Positions 24,180 to 32,820 of a stretch of DNA of 64,000 nucleotides are shown one piece after another. Below the pieces are notes generated by a model that saw only the letters and a program-made list of their open reading frames with translations, had not been told where the DNA came from and ran no database searches. The first letter of the stretch is position 1. Every line of letters starts with the position of its first letter. Location of the stretch: positions 186,001 to 250,000 of the forward strand of contig CAWAPD010000002.1 of assembly GCA_963783865.1 (NCBI GenBank). Direction: 5' to 3'. Origin of the DNA: CAWAPD01 sp963783865 (GTDB lineage Bacteria; Actinomycetota; Thermoleophilia; UBA2241). The position numbers and the translations under genes are program-made.

Positions 24180-25380
24180 GGTACCCCATCGGGTCGACCG
24201 GGTTCCCGTTCAGGCGTACCTCGAAGTGCAGGTGCGGCCCGGTGGAGTACCCGGTCGACCCCACGTAGCCGATGACCTGGCCGCGGCGGACGCTGCCGCT
24301 GGTGACGGCCAGCGCCGACTGATGCCCGTACAGGGTCGAGACGCCCTCACCGTGGTCGATGACGATGCAGTTGCCGTACCCGGTCATGCCAGCGCCCGCG
24401 TAGATCACCGTGCCGCTGTCGGCGGCGTGGATCGGCGTGCCGTACGGCACGCCGATGTCGATGCCGGGGTGGAAATCCTTGGCCCCGGTGAACGGGTTGG
24501 AGCGCCAGCCGAACGGCGAGGTGACGGGGCCGGAGACGGGCCAGACCATGGCGCCGGTGCCGTGAGTGGCGCCGGCGCCGCTGTTGCCGCGGATGATGGC
24601 GGCCAGGCGCGCGCTCTCGGCTTGGAGCTCCTGCTGCTGCTGCTCCCAGGCCGCGCGCGTGGTGGCCGCCTCCTCCAGCAGGCCGTCCTTGGCGCCGCGG
24701 GCCGTGGCCAGGGCGGTCTGCTGCTGCTGGGCCGCGGCTCGCAGCGCCGTGAGCCTGTCGAGCTGCTTCTGCAGCGAGTCCTGGGCGGAGGCGGTCGCCG
24801 CCGTGACGGCGGCGACCGCCTCCTTCTCGCTTTGTACCTGCTGGTGGGCCGCGGCGAGCCTGCCGACGAGGGCGTTGTCCGCCCCGACGAGCTGGTCGAC
24901 CATGCCGATCCGCGTGACGAGGTCGTCGTAGCCGCTCGCCCCGACGAGCACGTCGAGATAGTCGACGTCGTGCGTCTTGTAGGTGGCCACCACGCGCTTC
25001 TCGAACACGAGCTGCCGCGCCAGCAGCGCCTTCCGGGCCTTCGCGAGCTGCGCCTGCTTGACCGCGTACTCCTCGTGCAGCCGGGCGAGCTCGGCCCGGG
25101 TCGCGCTGAGCTTGGCGCCGAGCGCGGCCTGTTGCCGCTCGATGTCGGCCAGCCGGGCGCCGATCGAGCCCAGCTGGGAGTCGTAGGCGGCGACCTGCGA
25201 GCTCAGCTTCGACTCGCGCGCCTTGGCGCTCTCGTACATGGCGTGGGCGTGCGCGAGGCGGGCGCGCGTGTCCTGGAGCTGAGACTGCGTGTCGGCTCGC
25301 GCCGTCGCGGCGAGGCCCGGCGACGCGAGGGCCGCAAGACACGCGAGTGTCGCGAATGTGAGGCGTACCGGTCTGGTCAT
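24172..25380 (-). CDS. M23 family metallopeptidase with coiled coil (EnvC/NlpD-like)
   Basis: Protein of 402 residues. Signal peptide (TFATLACLAALASPGLAA), then a long coiled-coil region (about residues 35-270) rich in Ala, Gln and Leu. The C-terminal LytM/M23 domain carries FHPGIDIG (the HxxxD zinc motif) and GPHLHFEVRL (HxH). Next to ftsEX this is the expected arrangement for a peptidoglycan hydrolase or hydrolase partner controlled by the FtsEX complex through its coiled coil. Start at ATG 25380; the initial Met of a longer frame at 25404 is less likely. Confidence 0.95.
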   Translation of the reverse strand: MTRPVRLTFATLACLAALASPGLAATARADTQSQLQDTRARLAHAHAMYESAKARESKLSSQVAAYDSQLGSIGARLADIERQQAALGAKLSATRAELARLHEEYAVKQAQLAKARKALLARQLVFEKRVVATYKTHDVDYLDVLVGASGYDDLVTRIGMVDQLVGADNALVGRLAAAHQQVQSEKEAVAAVTAATASAQDSLQKQLDRLTALRAAAQQQQTALATARGAKDGLLEEAATTRAAWEQQQQELQAESARLAAIIRGNSGAGATHGTGAMVWPVSGPVTSPFGWRSNPFTGAKDFHPGIDIGVPYGTPIHAADSGTVIYAGAGMTGYGNCIVIDHGEGVSTLYGHQSALAVTSGSVRRGQVIGYVGSTGYSTGPHLHFEVRLNGNPVDPMGYLP

Positions 25381-25455
25381 GTGAACCCGCCGTGCGCGGT
25401 ACACCTAAGATTCTCGGCCGGCGGCGGCGTTCCTGTAGGCCGCCGGCCGGGCGGG

Positions 25456-26385
25456 CTAGACGCGCAGGTAGCGGCGCAGCGCCACGATGCTGCCCACGGC
25501 TCCCAGGACGGCGCCGAGCAGCATGAGCGTCGGCAGCATGCCGAGCGGCCACGCCCCGCTCTTCCAGATGGTGGGGTACACGACCACGCCCAGGAACTTG
25601 AGCGAGGAGTTGTGGATCCAGTTGAAGATCGTCCAGTTGACGCCCCACACGGCCAGGGCGGCGATGAGCGAGCCGAGCAGTCCCGTGATGAACCCTTCGA
25701 GCACGAACGGCCAGCGCACGAACCAGCGCGTGGCGCCCACGAGCTGCATGATCTCGATCTCGCGCCGGCGGGAGAAGATCGACAGCCGCACGGTCGTGGA
25801 GATCAGCAGGATGGCGGCCAGGCCGAACAGCGCCGTGATCGCCCACATGCCCTTTTCGACCAGGTTGATCGTCCCGAGCATGTTGCGCACCGTCTTCTGG
25901 GCGTACTTGACGCCGTCGGTCGTGCCCGGCGTGTTGTCGACGGCCGGGTCGTTGAAGAACTGGCTGGCGATCTCGTCGACCTTGTTGGGGTCCTTGAGGT
26001 AGATGCGGTACGACGCCGGCAGCGGGTTGTTGGGTAGGTTCTCGAGGATCTGCTGGGCGTTGTCGCCGAGCCGCTGGCGGAACTCCTCGAGCGCCTGGTC
26101 CTTGGAGATGTAGGTGGAGCTCTTGACCGTGCCCTGCTGCTGCAGGCCCTGGATCTTCGCTTCGAGGGCGTGCACCTGGTCCTGCGTCGCCGAATCCTTG
26201 ATGAAGACCTCGATCAGGACACGGTTCTTGAGGCTCGTGGCGCCCTGGTTCAGGTTGCGGTCGGTGACCAGCACCAGGCCGAGGATCGCCATGGTGATGA
26301 AGACGGTCATGACCGAGGCGATCGTCATCACCCAGTTGCGGCGCAGCGACCCGAAGGCTTCGCCGAGGAAGAAGCTAAACCTCAC
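25456..26385 (-). CDS. ftsX: Cell division protein FtsX
   Basis: Protein of 309 residues with an N-terminal membrane segment after FGSLRRNWVMTIASV, a large extracellular loop (about residues 45-175) and three further membrane helices, the usual FtsX layout. It pairs with the FtsE ATPase and passes conformational signals to periplasmic cell-wall hydrolases. Its start overlaps the end of ftsE by 11 bases. Confidence 0.96.
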   Translation of the reverse strand: MRFSFFLGEAFGSLRRNWVMTIASVMTVFITMAILGLVLVTDRNLNQGATSLKNRVLIEVFIKDSATQDQVHALEAKIQGLQQQGTVKSSTYISKDQALEEFRQRLGDNAQQILENLPNNPLPASYRIYLKDPNKVDEIASQFFNDPAVDNTPGTTDGVKYAQKTVRNMLGTINLVEKGMWAITALFGLAAILLISTTVRLSIFSRRREIEIMQLVGATRWFVRWPFVLEGFITGLLGSLIAALAVWGVNWTIFNWIHNSSLKFLGVVVYPTIWKSGAWPLGMLPTLMLLGAVLGAVGSIVALRRYLRV

Positions 26386-27061
26386 TGTCGTACACTCCCC
26401 TGCGCTCGTCGCGCACCAGGCGGCCGCCGTCGAGCGCGATCACGCGCCGGCGCAAGCGGTCCACCATGTCGCGGTCGTGGGTGGCGATGACGACGGTGGT
26501 GCCGGTGCGGTTGATCCGCATGAGCAGCTGCATGATGCCGATCGACGTCTCGGGGTCGATGTTGCCGGTGGGCTCGTCGGCGAGCAGCAGCGGCGGATGG
26601 TTGACGAAGGCCCGCGCCACCGACACGCGCTGCTGCTCTCCGCCCGAGATCTCGTGCGGCAGGCTGTCGGTCTTGTCGGCGAGGCCCACCAGGTTGAGGA
26701 TCTCCGGAACCTTGCGGCGGATCGAGCGGTGGTGCTCGCCGACGACCTCGAGCGCGTAGGCGACGTTCTCGAAGACCGTCTTGTTGGGCAGCAGCTTGAA
26801 GTCCTGGAACACGCAGCCGATGTTGCGCCGTAGCAGCGGGACCTTGCTGCGCCGCAACGTCTGCAGGTTCCGCCCGGCGACCAGGATGCGGCCCTGCGTG
26901 GGTTCGAGCTCCTTGAGGACCAGCTTGATCAGGGTCGACTTGCCCGAGCCCGACGGGCCCACGAGAAAGACGAACTCGCCCTTCTCGATGTGGAAGCTGG
27001 CGTCCTGCATGCCCACGACGTCGCCGTCGTAGTTCTTGGTCACGCTCTCGAAGACGATCAT
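26375..27061 (-). CDS. ftsE: Cell division ATP-binding protein FtsE
   Basis: ABC-type ATPase of 228 residues. Walker A GPSGSGKST, Q-loop CVFQDFKLL, signature SGGEQQR, Walker B LLLADEPTG and the switch His in ATHDRD are all intact. The order ftsE-ftsX-M23 peptidase on the same strand supports a division and cell-wall remodelling operon that continues through ctpA-like, rnr and smpB. Confidence 0.97.
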   Translation of the reverse strand: MIVFESVTKNYDGDVVGMQDASFHIEKGEFVFLVGPSGSGKSTLIKLVLKELEPTQGRILVAGRNLQTLRRSKVPLLRRNIGCVFQDFKLLPNKTVFENVAYALEVVGEHHRSIRRKVPEILNLVGLADKTDSLPHEISGGEQQRVSVARAFVNHPPLLLADEPTGNIDPETSIGIMQLLMRINRTGTTVVIATHDRDMVDRLRRRVIALDGGRLVRDERRGVYDSEV

Positions 27062-27204
27062 CCGCGCTCCGGGGTGCAGGATCCGCGGGGCCAGAAGGTC
27101 GCGGACGCTGTGGGGCCCGCAGCCCCGCCGGGACGGTAGCGCCCTGACCAGCCGTGCGTGCCGGGGCGGTGGCTTGTCGAATCAAGCATCAAAGGCAATC
27201 AGCT

Positions 27205-27232
27205 ACTTTATGGACTGGTGGGGCGAAGTCAA
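27205..27232 (-). promoter_or_regulatory. Candidate promoter for the ftsEX operon
   Basis: On the minus strand TTGACT (27227-27232) and TAAAGT (27205-27210) with a 16-base spacer. A start near 27198 would give a leader of about 137 bases to ftsE. The 328-base gap between ftsE and the amino-acid ABC operon contains this promoter, a less GC-rich stretch around 27175-27280 and the terminator hairpin at its far end; I see no RNA gene in it. Confidence 0.5.
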
Positions 27233-27336
27233 GCCGCTGCCCCTCGTCACAGATACGACCAACGACGTATATCACCTGCCTCCGTGACCGGCCGTTGCCA
27301 GCATGGACAACGGTCTGTCGGACCCCCAGGGCAGGC

Positions 27337-27377
27337 GAGGGGGGGCGGGAGCGGCTGCGCCGCTCCCGCCCCCCCTC
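27337..27377 (-). terminator. 19-base GC hairpin after the amino-acid ABC operon
   Basis: AGGGGGGGCGGGAGCGGC (27338-27355), extended by one G-C pair, pairs perfectly with its complement at 27359-27377 around a TGC loop. It lies 12 bases after the ATPase gene stop. There is no U-tract. Confidence 0.65.
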
Positions 27378-27389
27378 AGCTTCGCGGGG

Positions 27390-28208
27390 CTAGGCCAGCA
27401 CCTTCGAGAGGAACAGCTTGGTACGTTCCTCCTTGGGATTGACGAGCACGTCCATCGGCGGGCCCGCCTCGACGATGACGCCGCCGTCCATGAGGGCGAC
27501 GCCGTCGGCCACCTCTTTGGCAAAGCCCATCTCGTGGGTCACGACGACCATGGTCATGCCGTCGCGGGCGAGCTGCTTCATCACGTCGAGCACCTCGCCC
27601 ACCAGCTCGGGGTCGAGAGCCGATGTGGGCTCGTCGAAGAGCATCAGGTTGGGCTTCATGGCCAGCGCCCGGGCGATCGCCACCCGCTGCTGCTGGCCCC
27701 CCGAGAGCTGCGCCGGGTAGGTGTCGAGCTTCTCGCCGAGGCCGACACGCGTGAGCAGGTCGATGGCCTCGGCCTCGGCCTGCTTGCGATGGAGCTTCTG
27801 CACCTTGATCGGCGCCTCCATCACGTTCTCGATCGCGGTCTTGTGCTGGAACAGGTTGAACCGTTGGAAGACCATCCCGATGGAGGCCCGCTGCCGCGCC
27901 ACGTCGCGGGCCTTCATCTCGTGCAGGACCTTGCCCCGCTCCACGTAGCCCATGAGCTCGCCGGCTACCCACAGCCGGCCGGCGTTGATCTTCTCGAGGT
28001 GGTTGATGCAGCGCAGCAGCGTGGACTTGCCACCGCCGGAAGGACCGAGCAGCACGAACGTCTGCTGGGGCATGACCGTGAAATCGATCCCCTTGAGCAC
28101 GTCGAGCTTGCCGAAGGACTTCCAGACCTGCTCGGCCCTGACCATGGGCTGATCGGCGGGAACGGTCGTCTCGATGCCGGTGAGGATATGTTGCTGTGGC
28201 TCAGACAT
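27390..28208 (-). CDS. Polar amino-acid ABC transporter ATP-binding protein (GlnQ type)
   Basis: ATPase of 272 residues with Walker A GPSGGGKST, signature LSGGQQQR, Walker B LMLFDEPTSALDPE and the switch region VVTHEMGFA, which is typical of glutamine/histidine-type importers. The start overlaps the permease stop by eight bases. Confidence 0.95.
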   Translation of the reverse strand: MSEPQQHILTGIETTVPADQPMVRAEQVWKSFGKLDVLKGIDFTVMPQQTFVLLGPSGGGKSTLLRCINHLEKINAGRLWVAGELMGYVERGKVLHEMKARDVARQRASIGMVFQRFNLFQHKTAIENVMEAPIKVQKLHRKQAEAEAIDLLTRVGLGEKLDTYPAQLSGGQQQRVAIARALAMKPNLMLFDEPTSALDPELVGEVLDVMKQLARDGMTMVVVTHEMGFAKEVADGVALMDGGVIVEAGPPMDVLVNPKEERTKLFLSKVLA

Positions 28209-29160
28209 GTGGCGCCCTCGCCAGTCGTTTGGCTGCCCGTTTCTCGGCCTGCTCGGTCTCCTTCTCGCCGAAGCCCTTGCCGAAGTACGCCTCCAGCCGG
28301 GCCTGGCCGATGGTCAGGATCGAGGTGATGATGAGGTACCAGACGCAGGCTACGACGATGAGCTCCATGATCTGGTACGTCTGGGCGTAGATGTTCTGCA
28401 GGCGACCCCACATCTCGACACCGCCGCCGAGGACGGCGAGCAGCGAGGTCGTCTTGAGCATGCTGATCGTCTCGTTGCCGAACGTCGGGATGATCACCCG
28501 CATGGCCTGCGGCAGCACGATGCGGCGCATCGACAGCGTCGGCGACATGCCCAGTGACGATGCGGCCTCGTTCTGGCCCGGGTCGACGGAGATGATCCCC
28601 GCCCGGACGAGCTCGGCCGCGTATGCCGCTTCGTTCAGGCCGAGCGCCAGCACGGCGACCACGAACAGGTTCTGGGTCAGCGGGCCCATGTTGGCCGACC
28701 CGACGACGAGCCCCGTGAAGGGCAACCCGGCGTAGAACTTGGTCCACATCACGCCGATGTTGCCCCAGAGCAGGATCTGCACGTAGACGGGGGTGCCGCG
28801 GAAGAACCAGATGTAGGCCCAGGCGATCCACGACAGAACCGGGTTGTCCGACAGGCGCATGACGGCGAGCGCGACGCCGCCGGCGGCGCCGACGGCCATG
28901 CAAAGGAAGGTCAACTCGATGGTGCGGACCAGCCCCCACAGCGTGAGGGGCTTGAACATGTAGTCCCAGACCACGCTCCAGTTGATGTTCGGGCTGTTGA
29001 CGAACGAGACGAAGATCGCGACCAGCAGGTAGACCACGATGACGGCCGCGATCCACCGGCCCCAGTGCCGGACCGGGATGGCCTTGATGGCTTCGGGACG
29101 GGCGGCGGCGGCCGGTCCCCCGGCCGCCGCCTTCCCCGGATCGACGCTAGACGCTTCCAT
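28201..29160 (-). CDS. Polar amino-acid ABC transporter permease (HisM/GlnP type)
   Basis: Membrane protein of 319 residues. The long N-terminal extension carries one membrane helix; the HisM-like core follows, with the EAA motif ELVRAGIISVDPGQNEAASSLGMS (shortened) that contacts the ATPase. The substrate is probably a polar amino acid, from the family and the linked binding protein. It is 12 bases downstream of the binding-protein gene. Confidence 0.93.
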   Translation of the reverse strand: MEASSVDPGKAAAGGPAAAARPEAIKAIPVRHWGRWIAAVIVVYLLVAIFVSFVNSPNINWSVVWDYMFKPLTLWGLVRTIELTFLCMAVGAAGGVALAVMRLSDNPVLSWIAWAYIWFFRGTPVYVQILLWGNIGVMWTKFYAGLPFTGLVVGSANMGPLTQNLFVVAVLALGLNEAAYAAELVRAGIISVDPGQNEAASSLGMSPTLSMRRIVLPQAMRVIIPTFGNETISMLKTTSLLAVLGGGVEMWGRLQNIYAQTYQIMELIVVACVWYLIITSILTIGQARLEAYFGKGFGEKETEQAEKRAAKRLARAPHV

Positions 29161-29172
29161 GACGTGCTCGCG

Positions 29173-30190
29173 TCACGGTGTCGCGCTTGGGCTCGGGCTG
29201 GCGCTGGCCGCCTGGGCGGCCGCGAACGCGGGCCCCTGGTTCACTTGCGCCGACTCGACGGGGAACAGGCCGTACGAGGCGACGATCTTCTGGTAGATGC
29301 CCTCGTCGATGAGCTTCTGCAGGGCCTTCTGCATCGTGTCGACCAGCTGGGTGTTGCTGGCGACGATGCCGATGCCGACGAGCTGAGGGAGGTAGCCCTC
29401 GGGAGCCGCGGGGTCGACCGCGACCTGGAAGGTGTTGCCGTTGTTGGTCTTGTTGGCGATATCCACGGCCGTCGAGTGGTCAGTGAGGTCGCCGACCGCG
29501 CGGCCGCTCGTGACGGCGAGCAGAGCCGCTGGCTGGTTGGGCAGCGCGAGGATCGTCATGGCGGGCTGGCCCGCTCCCTGGAACTGCGTGTTCAGGGTCT
29601 GCAGCAGGGCCTGCTGCGTGGTGCCGCTCTCGCAGGCGACCGTCTTGCCGGCCAGGCTCTGGAGAGTGCTGATCCCACTCGGGTTGCCCTTCTTCACGAC
29701 GACGGACGTGCCGTCGGCGGCGTAGTCGACGAAGCTGATGCCGCTCTTCTGACGCTCCGCGTTGTCGTACATGTCGGACATGGCCGCGTCGATCTTGCCC
29801 GCCTTGAGCGCCAGCGGGATGCTGTCGAAGGGAACGTTCGTGAACGACACCTCGATGCCGATCGTCTTGCCCAGGGCCTGCGAAAGGTCGTAGTCGAAGC
29901 CGGCCGGGTTCTTGCTGGTCGGCGGGTTGTAGTACTCCCACGGCGGGTACGGGATGTCGCTCCCGACCTTGATGACGTTCGGCGCTCTGAATGCTGCTCG
30001 GCAGCTGGCTCTTGAGCGACGCGTCGGTCGGGACCGCGGCCAGGTCGGCGCTCGTCCAGCTCGCGCTGGCCCCCGGCGTGGGGCTCGTGCTGCTGGTCGA
30101 GCTGCTGCTGCTGCCGCACGCGGCGACGAGCAGCGCCAAGGCCGCGATCACAAGCAGCGCCGCCACTCCCAGTAGTGCGCGTTTCTTCAT
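29173..30190 (-). CDS. Amino-acid ABC transporter substrate-binding lipoprotein, frameshifted in this sequence
   Basis: SBP family 3 protein. From the ATG at 30190, after a strong GGGGAGGAGAG site, come a signal peptide with lipobox LVAACGSSS and a Ser/Thr-rich linker up to LPSSIQSA. The frame then breaks. The next frame continues NVIKVGSDIPYPPWEYYN, FTNVPFDSIPLALKAGKIDA and the rest of a solute-binding domain to the stop. The GG at 29981-29982 should be a single G: this gives SANVIKVGSD and a 338-residue protein, and the length minus one base is divisible by three. The operon order binding protein-permease-ATPase is standard. Confidence 0.88.
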
Positions 30191-30251
30191 CTTCTCTCCT
30201 CCCCTTTGGCGAAGTTCGATGATCGACCCCCCGCCCTCGTGGTTTGTGAGC

Positions 30252-30261
30252 CTAACGTTAG
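30252..30261. promoter_or_regulatory. Palindrome CTAACGTTAG upstream of the amino-acid ABC operon
   Basis: A perfect 10-base palindrome about 62 bases upstream of the binding-protein ATG, in an otherwise GC-rich gap. It could be an operator for the transporter operon. No protein is known from the sequence. Confidence 0.3.
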
Positions 30262-30302
30262 CACCGCTTACTCTATGCCCGTGCCCGTTTGGTGAGAAGG
30301 GA

Positions 30303-30341
30303 CGGGGGCGGTGGGCCTACGCGAGAGGCCCCACCGCCCCC
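30303..30341 (-). terminator. GC hairpin at the end of the ammonia-lyase gene
   Basis: GGGGGCGGTGGG and CCCACCGCCCCC arms around a loop, overlapping the last codons of the lyase gene (stop at 30317-30319). It has no U-tract. Confidence 0.45.
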
Positions 30342-31840
30342 TCGACGGCCTCCAGGATCTCGCCCGAGCGCACGAGCTCGGTCATCGCGTTGTGGTCGGC
30401 GTACAGCGGCCGGTCCTCGTCGAGGTGCTGCACGTGCCGGCGGATCACCTCGCGCGCCGCCTGCACGCCGGCTCCAGCCGTGAACTCGCGGAAGTCGAGC
30501 GCCTGGGCGGCGCCCATGAACTCGATCCCCAGCACGCCGTAGGCGTTGTCGAGGATCTGGCGGTTCTTGAGGGCCGTGTTCATGCCCATCGAGACGAAGT
30601 CCTCCTGGTCGGCGGCGGCCGGGATCGACATCGTCGCCGCCGGCGCCGAGAGGATCCGCTGCTCGGTGATCAGCGTGTCGGCGGCGTACTGGCTCAGCAT
30701 CAGGCCCGAGTAGAAGCCGGGGTTCGGCGTGAGGAAGTCGGGCAGGCCCTGGCTGAGCGCCGGGTTCTCGAGGCGGTTGAGGCGACGCTCGGCGAGCACG
30801 CAGACCATCGTGATCGCCTGGCCGACCAGCTCCATCGGCAGCGAGACCGGCGTGCCCTGGAAGTTCGCGCCGGTCAGGGTAAGGCCCTCGTCGGGCAGGA
30901 AGATCGGGTTGTCGCCGACGCCGTTCAGCTCGATCTCGACCTGAGAGCGGGCGAAGGCGACGGCGTCGTGCGCGGCCCCGATCACCTGGGGAGACGAGCG
31001 CATCGAGTAGGCGTCCTGCACCTTGGTCTTGATCTTGCCGGTGGCGAGGTCGCTGCCGGCGATGCACTTCATGATCGATTTGGCGCTGCGCACCGCGCCG
31101 GCGAAGCCGCGCAGCTCGTGCAGGCGCGTGTCGTACGGCTTGAGGTTGGCCAGCAGCGCCTCGAGCGACATCGCGCAGGCGATCTCGGCCTGGCGCAGCC
31201 AGCGGTCGACGTCGTGGATCAGCAGCGCGCTCATGGCGGTCAGCACGTTGGCGCCGTTGATGACGGCGAGGCCGTCGCGCGCCTGCAGCCCCGGGACGGG
31301 GATGCCGGCGCGCTTCATCGCCTCGCCGCCCGGCAGCCGCTCGCCCTTGTACCAGGCCTCGCCCTCGCCCATCAGCAGCAGGCTCGCCTGCGCCATCGGG
31401 GCGAGGTCGCCGGAGGCGCCGACCGAGCCCTTCTCGCAGACGACCGGCGTGACGCCCCGGTTGAGCATCTCGACCAGCGTCTGGGTGATCTCGGGCCGCA
31501 CCCCTGAGTTGCCGTGAGCGTGCACGTTCGCGCGGCTGGCCAGCGCGGCGCGCACGGCGTCGACGGGGGCCGGATCGCCGATGCCGGCGGCGTGGTTGTA
31601 GACCAGGAACCGCTGGAAGCTCTTGACCTGCTCGTCGTCGAGGACGATCTCCGAGAACTCGCCGATCCCGGTGTTGGTGCCGTACATGATCTCGCGCGCC
31701 GCGAGCTTCTCTTCGACCATCGCGCGACACGCGCCGATCCTCTCCAGCGCCTCGGGAGCGAGCTCGACCGGCTCGTCCTCGCGGGCGACCCGGACCAGGG
31801 CCTCGATGGTCAACGACCTGCCGTCAAGAACGACCGTCAC
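30317..31840 (-). CDS. hutH: Aromatic amino-acid ammonia-lyase, probably histidine ammonia-lyase
   Basis: Protein of 507 residues of the MIO-dependent lyase family, which removes ammonia from histidine to give urocanate (HutH) or acts on Tyr/Phe. The MIO-forming triad Ala142-Ser143-Gly144 lies in GSVGASGDLAPMA, and Tyr53 in MYGTNTGIG fits the catalytic Tyr. The substrate-selectivity pair is Asn82-His83, where HutH usually has Ser-His, so histidine is likely but not certain. GTG at 31840 has AAGGAG at six bases; the ATG two codons earlier overlaps that site. No other hut genes are in the window. Confidence 0.85.
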   Translation of the reverse strand: MTVVLDGRSLTIEALVRVAREDEPVELAPEALERIGACRAMVEEKLAAREIMYGTNTGIGEFSEIVLDDEQVKSFQRFLVYNHAAGIGDPAPVDAVRAALASRANVHAHGNSGVRPEITQTLVEMLNRGVTPVVCEKGSVGASGDLAPMAQASLLLMGEGEAWYKGERLPGGEAMKRAGIPVPGLQARDGLAVINGANVLTAMSALLIHDVDRWLRQAEIACAMSLEALLANLKPYDTRLHELRGFAGAVRSAKSIMKCIAGSDLATGKIKTKVQDAYSMRSSPQVIGAAHDAVAFARSQVEIELNGVGDNPIFLPDEGLTLTGANFQGTPVSLPMELVGQAITMVCVLAERRLNRLENPALSQGLPDFLTPNPGFYSGLMLSQYAADTLITEQRILSAPAATMSIPAAADQEDFVSMGMNTALKNRQILDNAYGVLGIEFMGAAQALDFREFTAGAGVQAAREVIRRHVQHLDEDRPLYADHNAMTELVRSGEILEAVEGAVGPLA

Positions 31841-31900
31841 GTGCATCTCCTTCCGTGGGGAACCGGCGAGTCGTCGCGCTCGCGCACCATCCTGCATCAC

Positions 31901-31928
31901 AGCATATTGCTGATACAACGGAGCGCAA
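31901..31928 (-). promoter_or_regulatory. Candidate promoter of the ammonia-lyase gene
   Basis: TTGCGC (31923-31928) and TATGCT (31901-31906) on the minus strand, spacer 16 bases; the start would be near 31894, with a leader of about 54 bases. The -10 sits in the short inverted repeat CAGCA-TAT-TGCTG. Confidence 0.45.
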
Positions 31929-31961
31929 GCGACACTCGGCGCCGACGGCGCCGGCCGGGCG

Positions 31962-32669
31962 TCAGGCGGCCTTGAGCACCTCTTCGGCGCGAAGGGCCCC
32001 CGCCGCCGTTTCCTCGTGCTTGAAGACCATGTACACGTCGAGGCCGCGGGCGAGCAGCTCACGGGCGTGAGCCACGAACCCGGCGATCTCGGCCCGGCTG
32101 TAGTCGGGCCGGCGCAGCCGGAAGTAGGCGAAGTCGGCGGTGACCACCTCGGGGGTGTCCAGCTCCTCGGTCTGCGCCACGCAGAGGGCGACGCCGTGGT
32201 CGCGCAGCAGCCCGTAGACGTCATCGGTGAACCACGACGAGTCGCGGAACTCGAAGGTCGCGCGCATGTCGCGCGACAGCAGCGGCAGGTAGGCCTCGAG
32301 GCGCGGCAGGTCGAGCCGCAGGTTCGGCGGCAGCTGGAACAGCACCGGCCCCAGCCGCCCGGCGTCGCGCAGCGGGGCCAGCGCCGAGAGGAAGAACTCA
32401 GTCGACTCGGCGGCGTCCTTCAGCCGCGCCAGGTGGGTGATCCGCTGGTGAGCCTTCATGGCGAACAGGAACCCGGACGGCGTGCGCTCGATCCAGTCCT
32501 GCAGGGTCGACGCCTTGGGCGTGCGCCGGAAGCTGTAGTTGACCTCGACGCAGTTCAGGCGGCCGGCGTAATGCTCGAGGAACCGCGTGGTCGGCACGTC
32601 CGGCGGGTAGAAGTCCGGCTTCCACGACGGGTAGGCGAACCCGGATGTCCCTGCGTACAGGCGTGCCAT
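31962..32669 (-). CDS. DUF72 family protein
   Basis: Protein of 235 residues. The N-terminal LYAGTSGFAYPSWKPDFYP, then NCVEVNYSFRRTP and the later blocks FEFRDSSWF and YFRLRRPDY are the conserved segments of the DUF72 (YecE-like) TIM-barrel family. The function is unknown. It is followed by a short GGCGCC-GAC-GGCGCC hairpin at 31938-31952. The gene is divergent from the aminotransferase gene across a 150-base gap. Confidence 0.9.
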   Translation of the reverse strand: MARLYAGTSGFAYPSWKPDFYPPDVPTTRFLEHYAGRLNCVEVNYSFRRTPKASTLQDWIERTPSGFLFAMKAHQRITHLARLKDAAESTEFFLSALAPLRDAGRLGPVLFQLPPNLRLDLPRLEAYLPLLSRDMRATFEFRDSSWFTDDVYGLLRDHGVALCVAQTEELDTPEVVTADFAYFRLRRPDYSRAEIAGFVAHARELLARGLDVYMVFKHEETAAGALRAEEVLKAA

Positions 32670-32820
32670 GCCGTAGTGGTCTCCAGTTTGCGCCGAGAAC
32701 TAGCCGTTGTGCCGGCGCCGGTGTCCCGGCCTTGCACGCCCGGCCGTGACGTCGCGGGAGCGGCGGGCTCGGATGTCGGCTAGAGTTGCCGCAGCAACCA
32801 CCCCGTCGAGGAGGCCCGAC

